DNA from: Ctenosaura bakeri | Lineage: Eukaryota; Chordata; Lepidosauria; Squamata; Iguanidae | Reading direction: 5' to 3' | Length of the DNA: 64,000 nt | Assembly (NCBI GenBank): GCA_948474755.1 | Contig: CAOLHI010000395.1 | Span: forward strand, 124,001-188,000 | Shown here: positions 23,001 through 34,406 of the stretch, in pieces | How positions within the stretch are numbered: position 1 is the first letter of the stretch | Layout: every line of letters starts with the position of its first letter | Program-made: the position numbers and the translations under genes | Notes under the pieces: generated by a model | Told to the model about the DNA's origin: nothing | The model's database searches: none | What the model saw: the letters and a program-made list of their open reading frames with translations, nothing else

Positions 23001-24112
23001 GTTTTAGTGAAACCGTTGATGACCATTAAAGCATCTCTGTTTGAAAAAAATAGCAGCCATTTTAAATTGTCATTGGTGTCATATAAGAAATTAAGATCCA
23101 ACTCCTTGAAAGCTCATTGAATTTTTTTTTTTGGCCCTTTGATACAAAATTTTATTTTATTTTGCCTGCTAAAACAGGGTCTTATATACTATACATCCAA
23201 ACAAGCATATATTAGAGCTTGAGAAAGCGATATTTGCATCTACAGTTCAAAGAATCCTGCAATCATCTTGGTCAGTAACTTTTCCCAAGTTCTCATCATT
23301 ACCAGCTTAGATAATTTATTTAAGGGTGCCTGTTTGACCTTTGCACTCTTTCAAATCTAATTCAAAAAGATGGCATCCATCTCTCACATTTTTAGATTGG
23401 AATAACTTGGTAGATTCTGTCTCTATGTGAGTTTACCTGCTTGTTGACATCATCAAAGATCCTCCATCAGAGTCCTGTAGATATGTAGGTGAAACTCAAG
23501 GTAACTCAGGGCAAGAGACTTATTGGCAATGGCAACTTGGCTGTGGAATTTTCTCCCCCTAGAGGGCTCATATATACAGCTTTAAAGAGGACACCCTATA
23601 AAGTCCTCCCCAGTCTAAATCCAGTTCAAAGAACCATAAGAAGGAAAAGGAAGGACCTTAAAACCACCCAACCACAGAATACCTGGAAAGCAGATTGTGG
23701 TGAAGATCCAGCAAGACTGCTGATGGAGTCTTAATGGAACCAATCAGCATAACTATGCAATAGTCTTGGGGAGGAAAGACTGTTCTTTCTTCCCTGACTG
23801 TGCACATCCTGGGTGCAGCTTTATCTACTGGCCACCAATAGCCAATGGAAAGGTTCCCAGGCTCTGCCTAGTTGCTCTTGCACATCCAGTGACGATGCTT
23901 TGCCCTCCAGATGAAAAAGGACAGCTGGATATATCTGGACACATTTCTGCAGCCAATCATTGGCTGCATAAGGGATGGAGCTGCACCTGTGAGTTTACAG
24001 CTGCTCTAATATACCTGGAGCAAGGGGTTCCGCCAGGCAGTGCTGGATGCCTCCATCTGTAACACCTTTACAAATGCTTGGGTTCACATAGCTGGATTTG
24101 CTGTACTGTAAG
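23001..24112. other. Unclassified sequence, possible old retroelement
   Basis: From about 23,480 to 24,060 the base composition is higher in GC. It includes frames of 81 codons (23,489-23,734) and 98 codons (23,766-24,062). The segment around 23,540-23,600 faintly resembles the C-terminus of a LINE polyprotein, but I cannot support a family. No host gene was recognised. Confidence 0.3.
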
Positions 24113-24337
24113 AGTCAGCTTGGTATAGTGATCCAAGAGTTAGACAACCACTCTGGACACCAGGATTGAAATCTCTGCTCAGCCATGGAAACCTCCTGGA
24201 TCACTGGGCAGGACACACTATCTCAGCCTCAGAAGAAGGCAATGTAAATCTTGCCAAGAAAGCCCTGTTATAGCTAGCTAGCTAGCTAGATAGGTTATCA
24301 TAAGTTGTGAATGACTTGAAGGCTGACAGCAACAAAG
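24113..24337 (+). mobile_element. tRNA-derived SINE with RTE-like tail
   Basis: Plus-strand copy. The tRNA-like head is AGCTTGGTATAGTGATCCAA to ACCAGGATTGAAATCTCTGC, then the body CCATGGAAACCTCCTGGATC and CTTGCCAAGAAAGCCCTG. The end is CATAAGTTGTGAATGACTTG with AAGG. A (GCTA)n run at 24,271-24,292 lies between body and tail. Confidence 0.75.
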
Positions 24338-24539
24338 CCATCAACAAAATCCTGGGCTGAATGAGTGGTCAGAAACTTCCCAGCTTCAATGAAATTAATG
24401 TTAGAAATGTGTTGATTAGTCCCACTAGAGTAGACAACAGCTAAAGATGAGGCAATTTATAGGTAAATGCAACTGAGGCAGTAGCTCTACTCTGAGTGGA
24501 GCCAACAATAGGATTTAGACTGTGCTGCAATTCTCTTTT

Positions 24540-24645
24540 ATATTATTTATTTCTAAATTTGTATCCACAACCACTTTGGGTCCCATACTGGAAGAAAAGT
24601 GAGATATAAATTCAATGAATGAGTGAGTGAATGAATGGATCATTA
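24540..24645 (+). mobile_element. L2-like or SINE 3-prime end
   Basis: The words CCACTTTGGGTCCCATACTG, then AAGTGAGATATAAATTCAAT, followed by (TGAA/TGAG)n repeats, fit the 3-prime end of an L2-class LINE or a SINE mobilised by it. The 5-prime boundary is unknown. Confidence 0.4.
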
Positions 24646-24689
24646 AATGCATACATGCATATCTAAATAGCATCTATAGGAATCAGATG

Positions 24690-25150
24690 CCACTAAAAAT
24701 TCATTTTTGTCCTTGTCTACTGCCTGTTTTTACTTGGTTAACTATTCCATTTTGATATTATATAGAGAAAAGCATTACAGTGGAGAAGAGGCACGGTCTA
24801 AACTCATTGGTTCAAACTGCTGGGATGGAAACTTATTTCCAACAAAGCTGTCTCGGATGGAAATCAAAACAGCTTCTCATAAGAAAGGTGACACAACAGT
24901 TTTCTGTGCAAGAGCAAACTCGGCGGCCAGAATCTGGAAGACTTATGTTACCGCTAAGAACAGAAAGAAATTGCAATGGTGAGTTTTATAGCGGGAGTAA
25001 ATTCGAAAGCTGTGCAAAGAGCCGGTAGACCATGCCGATCCAAAGCTAATGAAACATTTGATGGGCTGTAATGAAAAAGAGAATGGGCACGTCTAACTTT
25101 GTGTGACAGCCAGCCTGCAAACGTTTAGCTTGGATTAAACAAGAGGGGAG
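24690..25150. other. Repeat-free block, candidate conserved noncoding DNA
   Basis: No mobile element was recognised and CpGs are retained (around 24,852, 24,920, 24,952 and 24,993). A 91-codon frame (24,707-24,982) ends at TGGTGAGT, a good splice-donor-like word (GT at 24,979), but no acceptor or domain supports an exon. A regulatory element is the other possibility. Confidence 0.28.
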
Positions 25151-25439
25151 GGTGTCCTCCTTGCTCATGAAAATCCCTCATTTCGCAGGACTCATAAGAA
25201 GGACATATTTATATCTGTGGTAGTGTCCTATTGACAAGAATGTTAAAAACAAGGATAGCTCTAGATATTAAAAGGGAGGAACCAGGGTGGTTTGAGAGCG
25301 CCATGATACCAAAGCACTGGAAAATAAGCACAACCTTCCTCTGTCATGCTTTTCCTTCACCCACATGGACCCACGAGAAGGCATGTGAATTAATGAATAT
25401 TCAATATAAGAGTAACACAAGTTCTCTGATAAGGGCTGA

Positions 25440-25545
25440 GGCGATTTCCGCACTAGACTGTTATAGTGCTATCATTCCACTTTCAACATCCTATGGAATT
25501 CTGGGGTTTGCAGTTTAGGGAGGGGCCTCAAAGGGCTCTTATGGG
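25440..25545 (+). mobile_element. MITE left half
   Basis: Left arm GGCGATTTCCGCACTAGACT through CATCCTATGGAATTCTGGGG and GCAGTTTAGGGAGGGGCCTC, then the sequence departs from the family. The right arm is absent, so the copy is truncated. Confidence 0.8.
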
Positions 25546-25659
25546 ACTGTTCTAGGCCTTTAAAAAAAAAAAACATAGGAAGTGACTCAAAATTGGAAAC
25601 TTCCTATTGTCTTTTGTTTTTTCAAAATTGGAAACTTCCTGAAATGTCTTGATGGACCA

Positions 25660-25735
25660 AAGCAAGTCAAAATTCTCCCCTATGCGCCAATGGGGCCACT
25701 GGATCATAATCTCTCCACCCCTGCTCTAAACAAAA
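25660..25735 (-). mobile_element. hAT-like element fragment
   Basis: On the minus strand it starts TTAGAGCAGGGGTGGAGAGA and contains GATCCAGTGGCCCCATTGG, resembling short hAT-class elements in vertebrates. Only one end is visible. Confidence 0.3.
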
Positions 25736-26588
25736 GGGAGAGAAGCAATGGCCTTGTTCCTCTTCTTCTCTCTGATGGGAGAACCCTGTTCATTCTAGTG
25801 CTTGCTTACTGTTAAATGCAACTTGGGATGTAGGTTGGGTTGGCCAGAATCCACCATGAGGCACATAGTTATGTTGCACATAACTATGTTATGGTACTAC
25901 TCAGTAGCTAATAGTTAGACAGGAATCTACCAAATATTTCTGCCCAAAAATATATATGTAAAAGAAAAGAAAAATGTGAATTTTGTGCAAAATTAGTCCC
26001 AGCCTTTAAGGATTCACATTAATCCAGGATCTTTCTTGTCAGGGTTTTCTGAGACTCGATAAAGATATTTTTGACCAATTTTCCAGATATTATTGAATAA
26101 TTTTTGCATTCCTATGTGACTCAGTAATTGATTAGCTCTCGACCTACCAAAATCAAAAGTGTAAGAAAGTGCTCTTTGTGTGCTTGTGGAATGATTGGCT
26201 GCCCTGAGAACCACATTTCCATAACCTCTAGGACAGTGCACCTGATTTGCACAGCTATTTTCAGGCTGACATGACATCAAGAGGATGCTGTGTGCTTTGG
26301 GAGAAATAGATACTACCTTGAAGATTTCTACCCAGGTAATGATATGCTGGCAAAGTGCTCCAGTGTAAATGGGGCAGAGAATCTACTCTGAATTTCATTT
26401 TGAACTTCAAACACAGCTATCCAAATGAGGTTCAGCATCTTGAATTGCTTCTTTAAAGTTTGGACTAAAGCTCAGAACAGGTTCACTGCCCCACCGATGC
26501 CAAAGCAACCTGTCCCTTCTTCTCTTAAAGTCTGTAGTTACAAATACACAAACACCACAAAGATATGTATAGCTCTTTTCACTAGATG

Positions 26589-27135
26589 AGAGCCACCATG
26601 ATGTAGTGGGTTGGAGAGCAGGGTTCACTGCTCAAGTGTGGAAACCCACTTGAGTACCTTGGTCAAATCATACTCTCTTAGCCTAGAAGAAGACAATGGC
26701 AGACCTTCTCTTAAGAACTTTTGCCAAGAAAACATAAGCCAGCATGATCCAATGGTTTGAGTGTTAGACTTAGATCCAAGAGATCAAGGTTCAAATTCCT
26801 GCTTATCCATGGAAACCTACTGCATGACCATGGGCAAGTCACACTCTCTTGGCCAAAAGGGAAGCCAACAGGAAGTCTCTTCTTAAAAAATATTGCAGAA
26901 GCAGCCCTGATGTGAAGGCACATCACAGGAGACCCACTGTGGCATCTCAGATTGTATGTTGGATTAGGACTATGGTAGACCAGGGTTTTAATGCCTGCTC
27001 AGATATGGAAATCCACTGGGTGATCTTGTGCAAGTCTCCCAACCGTAGGAGAAGTCAGTGGCAAATCTCTTCTAAATAAATTTTGCCAAGAAAACCCCAT
27101 GGCAGTCTCACCATAAATCAGAGTTCACTAGGAGA
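26589..27135 (+). mobile_element. Tandem array of three tRNA-SINE heads
   Basis: Three consecutive, mutually diverged copies of the tRNA-derived head and body are arranged head to tail: about 26,589-26,731 (CATGATGTAGTGGGTTGG), 26,737-26,935 (CAGCATGATCCAATGGTTTG with CAAGGTTCAAATTCCTGC, a B-box match) and 26,937-27,135 (TTGGATTAGGACTATGG). Each has CCATGGAAACC- or ATGGAAATCC-like and TTGCCAAGAAAAC-like body words. Only the third is followed by a CCCATGGC..CACCATAAATCAG tail. This is consistent with successive insertions or a trimeric retroposon. Confidence 0.65.
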
Positions 27136-27917
27136 CACAAAATAGCAACTTCTCCTCACAGGACTGTGGATTCAGACAATTTGCCCCTGGAACTTTCTTT
27201 AGTTCACTAAAAATAGAGACAAACATAATAAACACAAAAATTGAGAAGGTTGATGGAGGTCATAGGATGGCTGAGAAGTCTACAGTATGCATTCTTTGTT
27301 AGGAAAATTAAAATAACCAGAAATATCTGTGTCATGAGCTCTGCCTTGTATAACTCAGTTTGACTGTAAGCGGAGGTGATTTTTGCATGTTGTTAACAAA
27401 GTGACACACAACTCTAGACTAAAATAGCATACACATTGCTTTGCAATGACAGCTCCAAGCACCCGCTCGTGAAGCTAAGCGTGGTTGACAATGCCCATTT
27501 GCAAGGTTCAAATGGCAAACCAAAAACATCCACAATGTGACACACACAAGCACAAGTTATCTTTCACACTTAATTGGAATACCTGAGGGTGGGAGAAAAG
27601 AAAAAAATAAAGGCAAGAAAAGAGAAAATCTGATGATGTCAAAAGAGAAGGTTTCCTTAAGCATCATTTAAAGGCACAAGAAGAAATACATCACAGGATG
27701 TGCACAAAGCATCATTTTTACATGCAAATTGCCACAGTCATGAACTTATACACTACAGGTACATGTGAACTAACCCCTAGGGCTAAAACTAGATGCATTG
27801 TTAATTACATGAATATAATAAGCATCCAATTATACGTGGATAGCAGTTTCCATTATACCTGTTTATCTTCTATCTGTACTACAGGGCTTGTGCTTTCTGT
27901 CACTGTTCTGTTGTTTT
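27136..27917. other. Unique sequence without a recognised gene
   Basis: A-rich stretch near 27,595-27,640. The segment around 27,430-27,530 is CpG-bearing and repeat-free. No gene was recognised. Confidence 0.4.
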
Positions 27918-28100
27918 GGTGTGAGACTTCAGGCTGTTTCTGAGTTATGGTGACCCTAAGGTGAGCCTATCAGAGGGTATATGGGGGGCTGAGGATGTGT
28001 GATGTGCCCAAGGTCACTCAGTGGGTTTCCATGGCTAAGCTTGGAATCAAACCCTGGTCTCCAGTGTCATCGGCCAATACTCAAACCATACTGGTTCTCA
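27918..28100 (-). mobile_element. tRNA-derived SINE with RTE-like tail
   Basis: Minus-strand copy: GAGTTATGGTGACCCTAAGG at the tail side, then CAAGGTCACTCAGTGGGTTT and AATCAAACCCTGGTCTCCAG (B-box region) to CTCAAACCATACTGGTTCTC. Confidence 0.78.
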
Positions 28101-29231
28101 CAGTCTTGTAATCCCCACCTAAAGCTGTTGGACCTACTAGTAGATCTCCAGATGATTTGTAGCAGATAGGCAGACTTATCTGACCTCCTCTTCCGTTGGC
28201 TAGCTACAGAAACAGCAGAGTGAACTCCTTACCATAGATCATGGGTAGCAACTGCATAAAGGTCAAAGGGTAATTTTCACCATTGCAGACCTACCCAGTG
28301 GGTCACACTGGCACATCCTGGAACACCAAAAGAGACATCATATCACTGTTACTTACTCTTTTTGCTGAAATATGGCTGAAAAAACATGATCTTTGTGTGT
28401 GTGTGTGTGGAGGTTGCTATGGAGTGGAGCAAGACCAACTACCATATTTGCATGCCGTTTGGGGTGGTTAGGGAATGGAAAATTGCCCCTAAATCATGCC
28501 AGATATTACAAGAATGGGTGATTGGAGGACAGTTGTGGGGCTTCAGGAGCCTCAGTTACAGGCTTTGGGTCTCCATGGGCTTCACTTTCTCCCATCCCTA
28601 TCCAACATTCTAGTACTGAAATATAGAAAACTCTGAATAAACAGGATTTTTGTTCAATGTAGTAGGGTGCTAAGTTCCACTCCATTCTAGTACTCAAAAA
28701 TATTTTCTGGGTCCAGAATTCTTTGAAATCTAAGTGCATGCATTTTGCACTTGGCCCAGGTTGTTCAGACTGCAGTTTTTAATGAAAGATGAAGTTGATC
28801 TCACAAACCTGACATCTTCTTACTCCTGTTCTAAGAGAAATGAAGGATGGGAGAGAATATTGTTGTTGTGTGCCTTCAAGTCATTTCTGACTGAAGCCAC
28901 TACACTTTGTTGAATACTGATTTATATTTTCAGTTTATGCCAGTTTTATTTTTTATTTACTTTCTATTTTTTGTAAGGATGCTATGATCTTTCTTAAAGC
29001 AGACTGGATGCTTCACACTGAACCTCCTTTTAACCTCAACCAAGCTGGCCAATATTAAGGGTTTATGGTCGCCGTAGTCTAAAATATCTGGAGTTATCAA
29101 TCTGGAGAAGCCTGCATTAGCAATACTCATCTCTCACAGAACTAGAGTTCTTAGTTCCCTTGGGATGAGAGAATGCCTGTGTTGCATAGACACATAATAA
29201 AATACAGAAATGTTGCTTTCATCTCTTGCTG
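28101..29231. other. Mostly unique sequence with small repeats
   Basis: A (GT)n run lies at about 28,393-28,410. A 45-base minus-strand SINE tail fragment at 28,860-28,903 reads TTGTTGTTGTGTGCCTTCAA. No gene was recognised. Confidence 0.45.
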
Positions 29232-29487
29232 CTTTCAGATCAAATGGGTTTGATTGCTGGCAAGAGAAAGTACTAAATCCTGTCTGATCTTGGAAGCTAA
29301 GCAAGGTCAGCTCTGGCTAGTACTAGAATGGGAGATTGCCAACAAATGCCATGTGCTGTAAGCTATGTTTCAGAGGAAGGAACTGACAAAACCACCTCTG
29401 TGCATTTTTTTGCCTAGGAAAACCCCATGACATTCATGGGGCTCTCGTAGGTCAACAACAGACTTTCAGGCACATAGACACACATGG
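29232..29487 (+). mobile_element. 5S rRNA-derived SINE with RTE-like tail
   Basis: Positions 29,265-29,365 match 5S rRNA: CTGTCTGATCTTGGAAGCTA, AGCAAGGTCAGCTCTGG, CTAGTACTAGAATGGGAGA and a box C remnant. A body with GAAAACCCCATGACATTCAT and a tail of RTE type with (ACA)n follows. It shares the tail type with the tRNA-headed SINEs nearby. Confidence 0.8.
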
Positions 29488-29936
29488 AAAGGAAGGAAAT
29501 TCTCTCCTCCTGGGAGGCAGCCAAGCTTCTCACATTGATTAAGCCAACTTGTCAAGAGGTGTAACACGTGCCTTATTAATGACTGCAAACACTTTGTTAA
29601 AGTAAACCAACTATCACTCCTCATTATCTGCAACTGTAACAAACTGCAGACCGCAATTATACCACAAGCATAAAGAATGAGCTTGGCCATGATTTACTGT
29701 GTGATTAAACTGAGGATTTGTTGACATTCCAAGCCAATGTATGAAAGTTTGGGTCAAATGGACAGTTCAGGAAGCAAAATGATTTCACTCCATCTACCCC
29801 GAATGGGCAGAATAGTCTTTCTGTGGTCTCCTGTTTCATGGCTGATCTATGAATCTCTGAAGGGGAAAGGATCACTGCCTGAGCTCTGTCACTGGCCAGG
29901 TAATTAAGGTCTGCTTGGTTTTATGCATTTATCTAT

Positions 29937-30079
29937 GGCCATTTCTGCACTACACTCTTATAGTGCTATTATTCCACTTTCAACATCCTTAGGTCCCTCC
30001 CTAAACTGCAAACCGCAGGATTCCATAGGATGTTGAAAATAGAATAATAGCACTATAAGAGTGTAGTATGGAAATGGCC
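29937..30079. mobile_element. Palindromic MITE, subfamily B, shortened
   Basis: Ends GGCCATTTCTGCACTACACT and AGTGTAGTATGGAAATGGCC. The left arm is shortened after CATCCT. Flanks TAT and CAT differ by one base. Confidence 0.9.
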
Positions 30080-30522
30080 CATATTCTGTAAGGAACCACT
30101 TGTTTTCTGTTGTCCCTCAGTCAGAGCCCAGATATAACATACTGGGAATATGTTATATTAGATATTTTCTCAGAAGGAGAAAGAGTGGAGTTCACATTGC
30201 CGCTGTACTAGTTGACTCCTTATTGCATTGTACTTCTGAACTTTTATCTCATCAGAAAGGAACATCTATTTAAAACACAGGAAGGTCCTTCAGTGATGTG
30301 AACTCTGGAATCTAGCCCTAAAAGCTTTTGCCTGGTTGGTTTGCAGACTGCCATGGCTTTACATGGAACAGGAGCCCCAGTGTGCAAATTGCATATGGTT
30401 CTCTGAAAAAGACAATTAATTTAGCAATACTTTCACTTTTAACATGCAAAAAGATTAATTCAGGCACGAGAATCACTAAGGGTCAATGACATGTAAATCA
30501 TTTTGGAAGCAAATAGCCTAAT

Positions 30523-30801
30523 CCCATTTCCACTGTTACAGTGCTATTATTCCACTTTCAATCTCCTATGGAATCTGGCTGTGGCAGAAAGAGGCAGGGC
30601 CATCATGCTCCCGGAATCACAGAGGTAGCCAGTGTGGAGCGAAGTGCTCCTGTCGTGCTCCCCTCCCAGCAGAGCTGCTGCTGGGATCTCCCTGCCCCAG
30701 ATGCCACTGGAATAATGTAGAATGCAGAAAGTATTCCATGGGATGTAGCCATGGCATTATAATAGTAGCATCATGGTGCTATAATTGTCCAGTGTGAAAG
30801 G
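30523..30801 (+). mobile_element. Inverted-repeat element with GC-rich core, copy 1
   Basis: The left end has MITE-type words (CCATTTCCACTGTTACAGTG, ATTATTCCACTTTCAATCTC) but runs into a GC-rich core. The core includes GGCTGTGGCAGAAAGAGGCA, CAGCAGAGCTGCTGCTGGGA and AGATGCCACTGG. The right end is GTGCTATAATTGTCCAGTG with GAAAGGGGC. The core is shared in opposite orientation with 32,419-32,665. It has no coding capacity. Confidence 0.65.
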
Positions 30802-32418
30802 GGCTTTGGCCACCACAGCAGAGCAGGTCCTTTCTCATGGCTTCCCATAGTGTATGGCATATAGGCATGACAATACATCATAACAATAGCTAATTGTGGA
30901 GGAGAAGCCCAAAAGCTATACTTCTGCCTCCTTCTTACACAACCCAATATAATAGGCTAACAAGAGTCTAGCCTAACATTCCTCTTCCTTGCTGGTGCTT
31001 TACATGTTGCCCATGTCTCTCAGTTGATGCACAAGAAAGCAAGCCACGAAGACGCCTCTGTTCTTGCGACTTATATTAGACACAACACTTCACTCAAGGC
31101 TGAACTGTTCTTGATGGCTTACTGTATAAAACCAAACCTTTTAAAGGAATACACCAGAAGTGCCACCTATGAACTGCTGGAATAAAAATTAAAAAAAAAA
31201 AATGAAGAAGCAGCAAGAGCTTCCACCATGTGCCCTCCCAGCTTTCTTCCTATTCAATGGACTATTTTTGTTCTTATTGAAAGTGAAACAAATGTCACCT
31301 TGGAGATGGGTAGCTGAATATCAGAAGCTCTTTCCCATTTAGTGCTGTGTGCTTTTGCAGAGCAAATGTTAACTGTGTGGAAAAGCAATGTTCTGGCAGG
31401 AGATTGAAAGGCAGCAGCAAGCAACATAGATGAGTGTTAAGAATTGCCAACATCTTGCTTCTGACAGTGACCAGCTAGATCTTGCTTGGAACCTCATAAA
31501 TAGCGCTTGAAAGCCAAAACTCCTTCCTCTTCCATTCCTTGTCTCATCTTCTGTCATTTTGAACAGCTTCCAACCCAAAACAGGATAGAAGGAAGATGTA
31601 AGGCTGGAATGCAGACTTCCAGCAAGAAGGCAATGAAAAGTCATGCAAAGCCAAGTACAATTTCTACAAGATGTCCAAGCAAAGTAAGCAGCACTCTGGT
31701 AGCTCCGCACAAGCTATTTTTGTTCCAGTTGCAAATACTTTCCTTCACTTAAGCTGTACAGTATTTTCTTTTATCTATTAGTTTTGTCTCTAATTGTGAT
31801 TTTATATATAGTGTGTAAATGTGTGTGAGAGAGAAACCATGCAAAATAACCCTAGAACCAGTATTGATGAAGGGCAGTATAGCATGCTTGGAATTAATAT
31901 TTTTTAAACAGATAAGATCTAAGAGTGTAAGTTGGATGGAAAATTTTTATTTTGCCCTTGGAGAATAGACTTGTCTCCTTTCATTTGTCATTTTGCCTTC
32001 TTTTTAGTTTTCACCTTTGACCTATCACCAGGTAGACTTTTTGGACTCCCCTTGAGGAATTTTCTTCATTCCTGAAAGTGCAATTTTATACATGTCAACT
32101 CAGAAATAAGTACTACTGAGTTCCAAATCTTAGAAATATTACATTGTGGCTTGGGAATACTGGGAGTTCTATTAAGTTCAATGGGACTTGCTTCCAGATA
32201 AGTGGGTATAATGTAGCATTTTAACAGACTCATGGCTGGAATCCTTTTAGTAATTATGCACATAAATCTGCATCATGCACACAACTCTGCATCATGCACA
32301 CATCTTTCTGGTTTTGGACAAGGTCTAACTTGCAGACCTCCCAAAACCTCTCATCCCAGATAGCTGACAAACCTAAGGAGACTATTCTTTCTTTCTAGAT
32401 GTAAGGAAAGCGGAGTGA
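30802..32418. other. Unique sequence without a recognised gene
   Basis: Antisense overlapping frames at 31,369-31,710 (113 codons, minus) and 31,507-31,752 (plus) are unsupported by domains. No repeat family was recognised. Confidence 0.4.
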
Positions 32419-32665
32419 GGCCCTTTCCACCCTACCTTATCCCGGTGGCATTCTATGGGGATCCCAGCAGCAGCTCTGCTGGGAGGGGAGCATGATTGGA
32501 GCCATCCCTTTCACACTGGCTGCCTCCACAATCCAGGAACCACAATAGACCCACTTCTTTCTGCCACAGCACAGCCGGGTCCTTTCCCAGGCTGCACTGG
32601 GGTAGGAAGCATAGCCATTGCACTTCTGCACCCTCCGCACACCGGGTAAGTGCAGGATGGTGGCG
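32419..32665 (-). mobile_element. Inverted-repeat element with GC-rich core, copy 2
   Basis: The left end CCACCCTACCTTATCCCGGT pairs with ACCGGGTAAGTGCAGGATGG near 32,641-32,660. The core carries GATCCCAGCAGCAGCTCTGC and TCTTTCTGCCACAGC, the reverse complement of the core at 30,580-30,690. Small overlapping open frames here are by-products of the GC-rich palindromic core. Confidence 0.65.
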
Positions 32666-34374
32666 CAATCATGAGTTATTGACGGGGAAAACCCATCAAT
32701 CAACTCCATGATTGCACTGCCTGGAGTCAGGAGACAGATGTGATGGTGACAAAATCATACGTAGCAATTGTTTCTGTTTCATCATTCCCCTTCCCCATTG
32801 TGGGATGAGAACATCCTGTGGAAAAGGTTTGCAACAAAACAAAAGAGGAAGAAGCTGCTATTCCCAGTTGCAAAGGGAAAAGAAATGAGAGCATACTCCA
32901 TTTGGGAGAAGACCTTCAACTTTACTTCCCCTTACAGCCATGACCACACACCTCTTCTTTTTCTGAGTCACTCCCCTCCTTTTGCAGGTGCGTTGATAAA
33001 GGTCTACAACGGTTCAGTACAGTACTTGAAATCTGTTTTGATGGAGGGGAGGGAATGGAATAGTGCAGGCAGAACATTACATTCCACCCATTTCATCCGT
33101 GATTTTTGCCAGTGTGTGTATGCACATCTTTCTTCCATCCTTGTTTGATCACATTCTTTCTATTAGGGCAAGTTCCTGGCCGTAGAATCCAGAGACACTA
33201 CTGAAGTAGATTGGAGTGCTTGTCTCATTTTCCTTGTGTGCCACCCATAAGAAGTGCCACTCAGATTTTTTCCCCAAAAGAGGACCTCTTCTCATTGCTT
33301 AAATGTTGAGTCTTTCTCAAGTGGAGTAGACATTTTTCTAATAGCTTTAGTTGTTGTCAGCTTCATTTTGATTTTCTGGAGGATTCTTGAGTGTTTAATA
33401 CATTGAAGTGTAATGATGACCTCATGGAGCGGGGGTGGGGGAAGCAGAAACATTTTTTTTTAAAAAAAGGAATTGTCGTGCTACATTGTAAAGTTGAACA
33501 GTGATAAGAGACTTCTCTTATAGCCCACTATATTTCTGTTTCATAAAAAAAGGAGGAAAGGAGGCCCATTTCCAAAATCTGTCAAATCCAGCCATACCTC
33601 GGATAGGTGCTAAGAAATATATTTACCAGGACACTCCAAAAATACATTATGCCTGTCATGTTTCAAATATGATATAACTCTCCATTTGAGTCCATGCCTC
33701 TTTATTTTATGCTTCCAGTGTGAGATGTTTTCTCCTTGAGAAAGTGCTTGTGAAGAGGTGTGAAATGGCCACTGCCTTTGATGAAAAGTGACACTGTGCT
33801 GGAAACACTTCAGGCATAACAAATCTTTTGGAGTGCTTTGATAAATAGGTTGCTTGGCACCTTTTGAGCTTCACCTCATCTCGTTTGTTTCATAAAAGTG
33901 AAATTAATGCTTGTGTAGGTACCCAGCTCATACCTCTGTGTTTTCTCCACTGTTTGATAAGTACAACTATTTGTGCAGGCTCATCATTTCGTGATCTTCT
34001 ACCGGTACTTCCATTCTTTTGGGTTCAAAAGAGAGATCTTTTGAAATAAGATAATTGTTCATCACACAATTTAAATACAAAGTTTGGAGCCATGCTAGTC
34101 TGTTATGGCAGGGCAAGTCCACCTTACACTATTGCAACTCATTCTTTTTGGTCAGTTTGGAGGTCAGAAATAGTCATCAATAATCAAAATCAGCAATAAA
34201 ACCATCCTCAAGAATCCTCTTGCAACCCCAGGACATCCCTGAGGATGTCTGTCACACCATATTCAGATAAAAGAAAATAGCTATGTCAAACTACCAACCT
34301 CATTGCTACAGGATGGAGATTACTACTACTATAATGATGATTGGATTTCTTATCTATTCCTTCCTTTCTATCTA

Positions 34375-34406
<32 letters not shown>

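Noticed and set aside
24707..24983. Coding exon ending at a GTGAGT donor
   Set aside because: A donor-like word alone; no acceptor, domain or neighbouring exon could be supported, so it is kept only as a repeat-free block.
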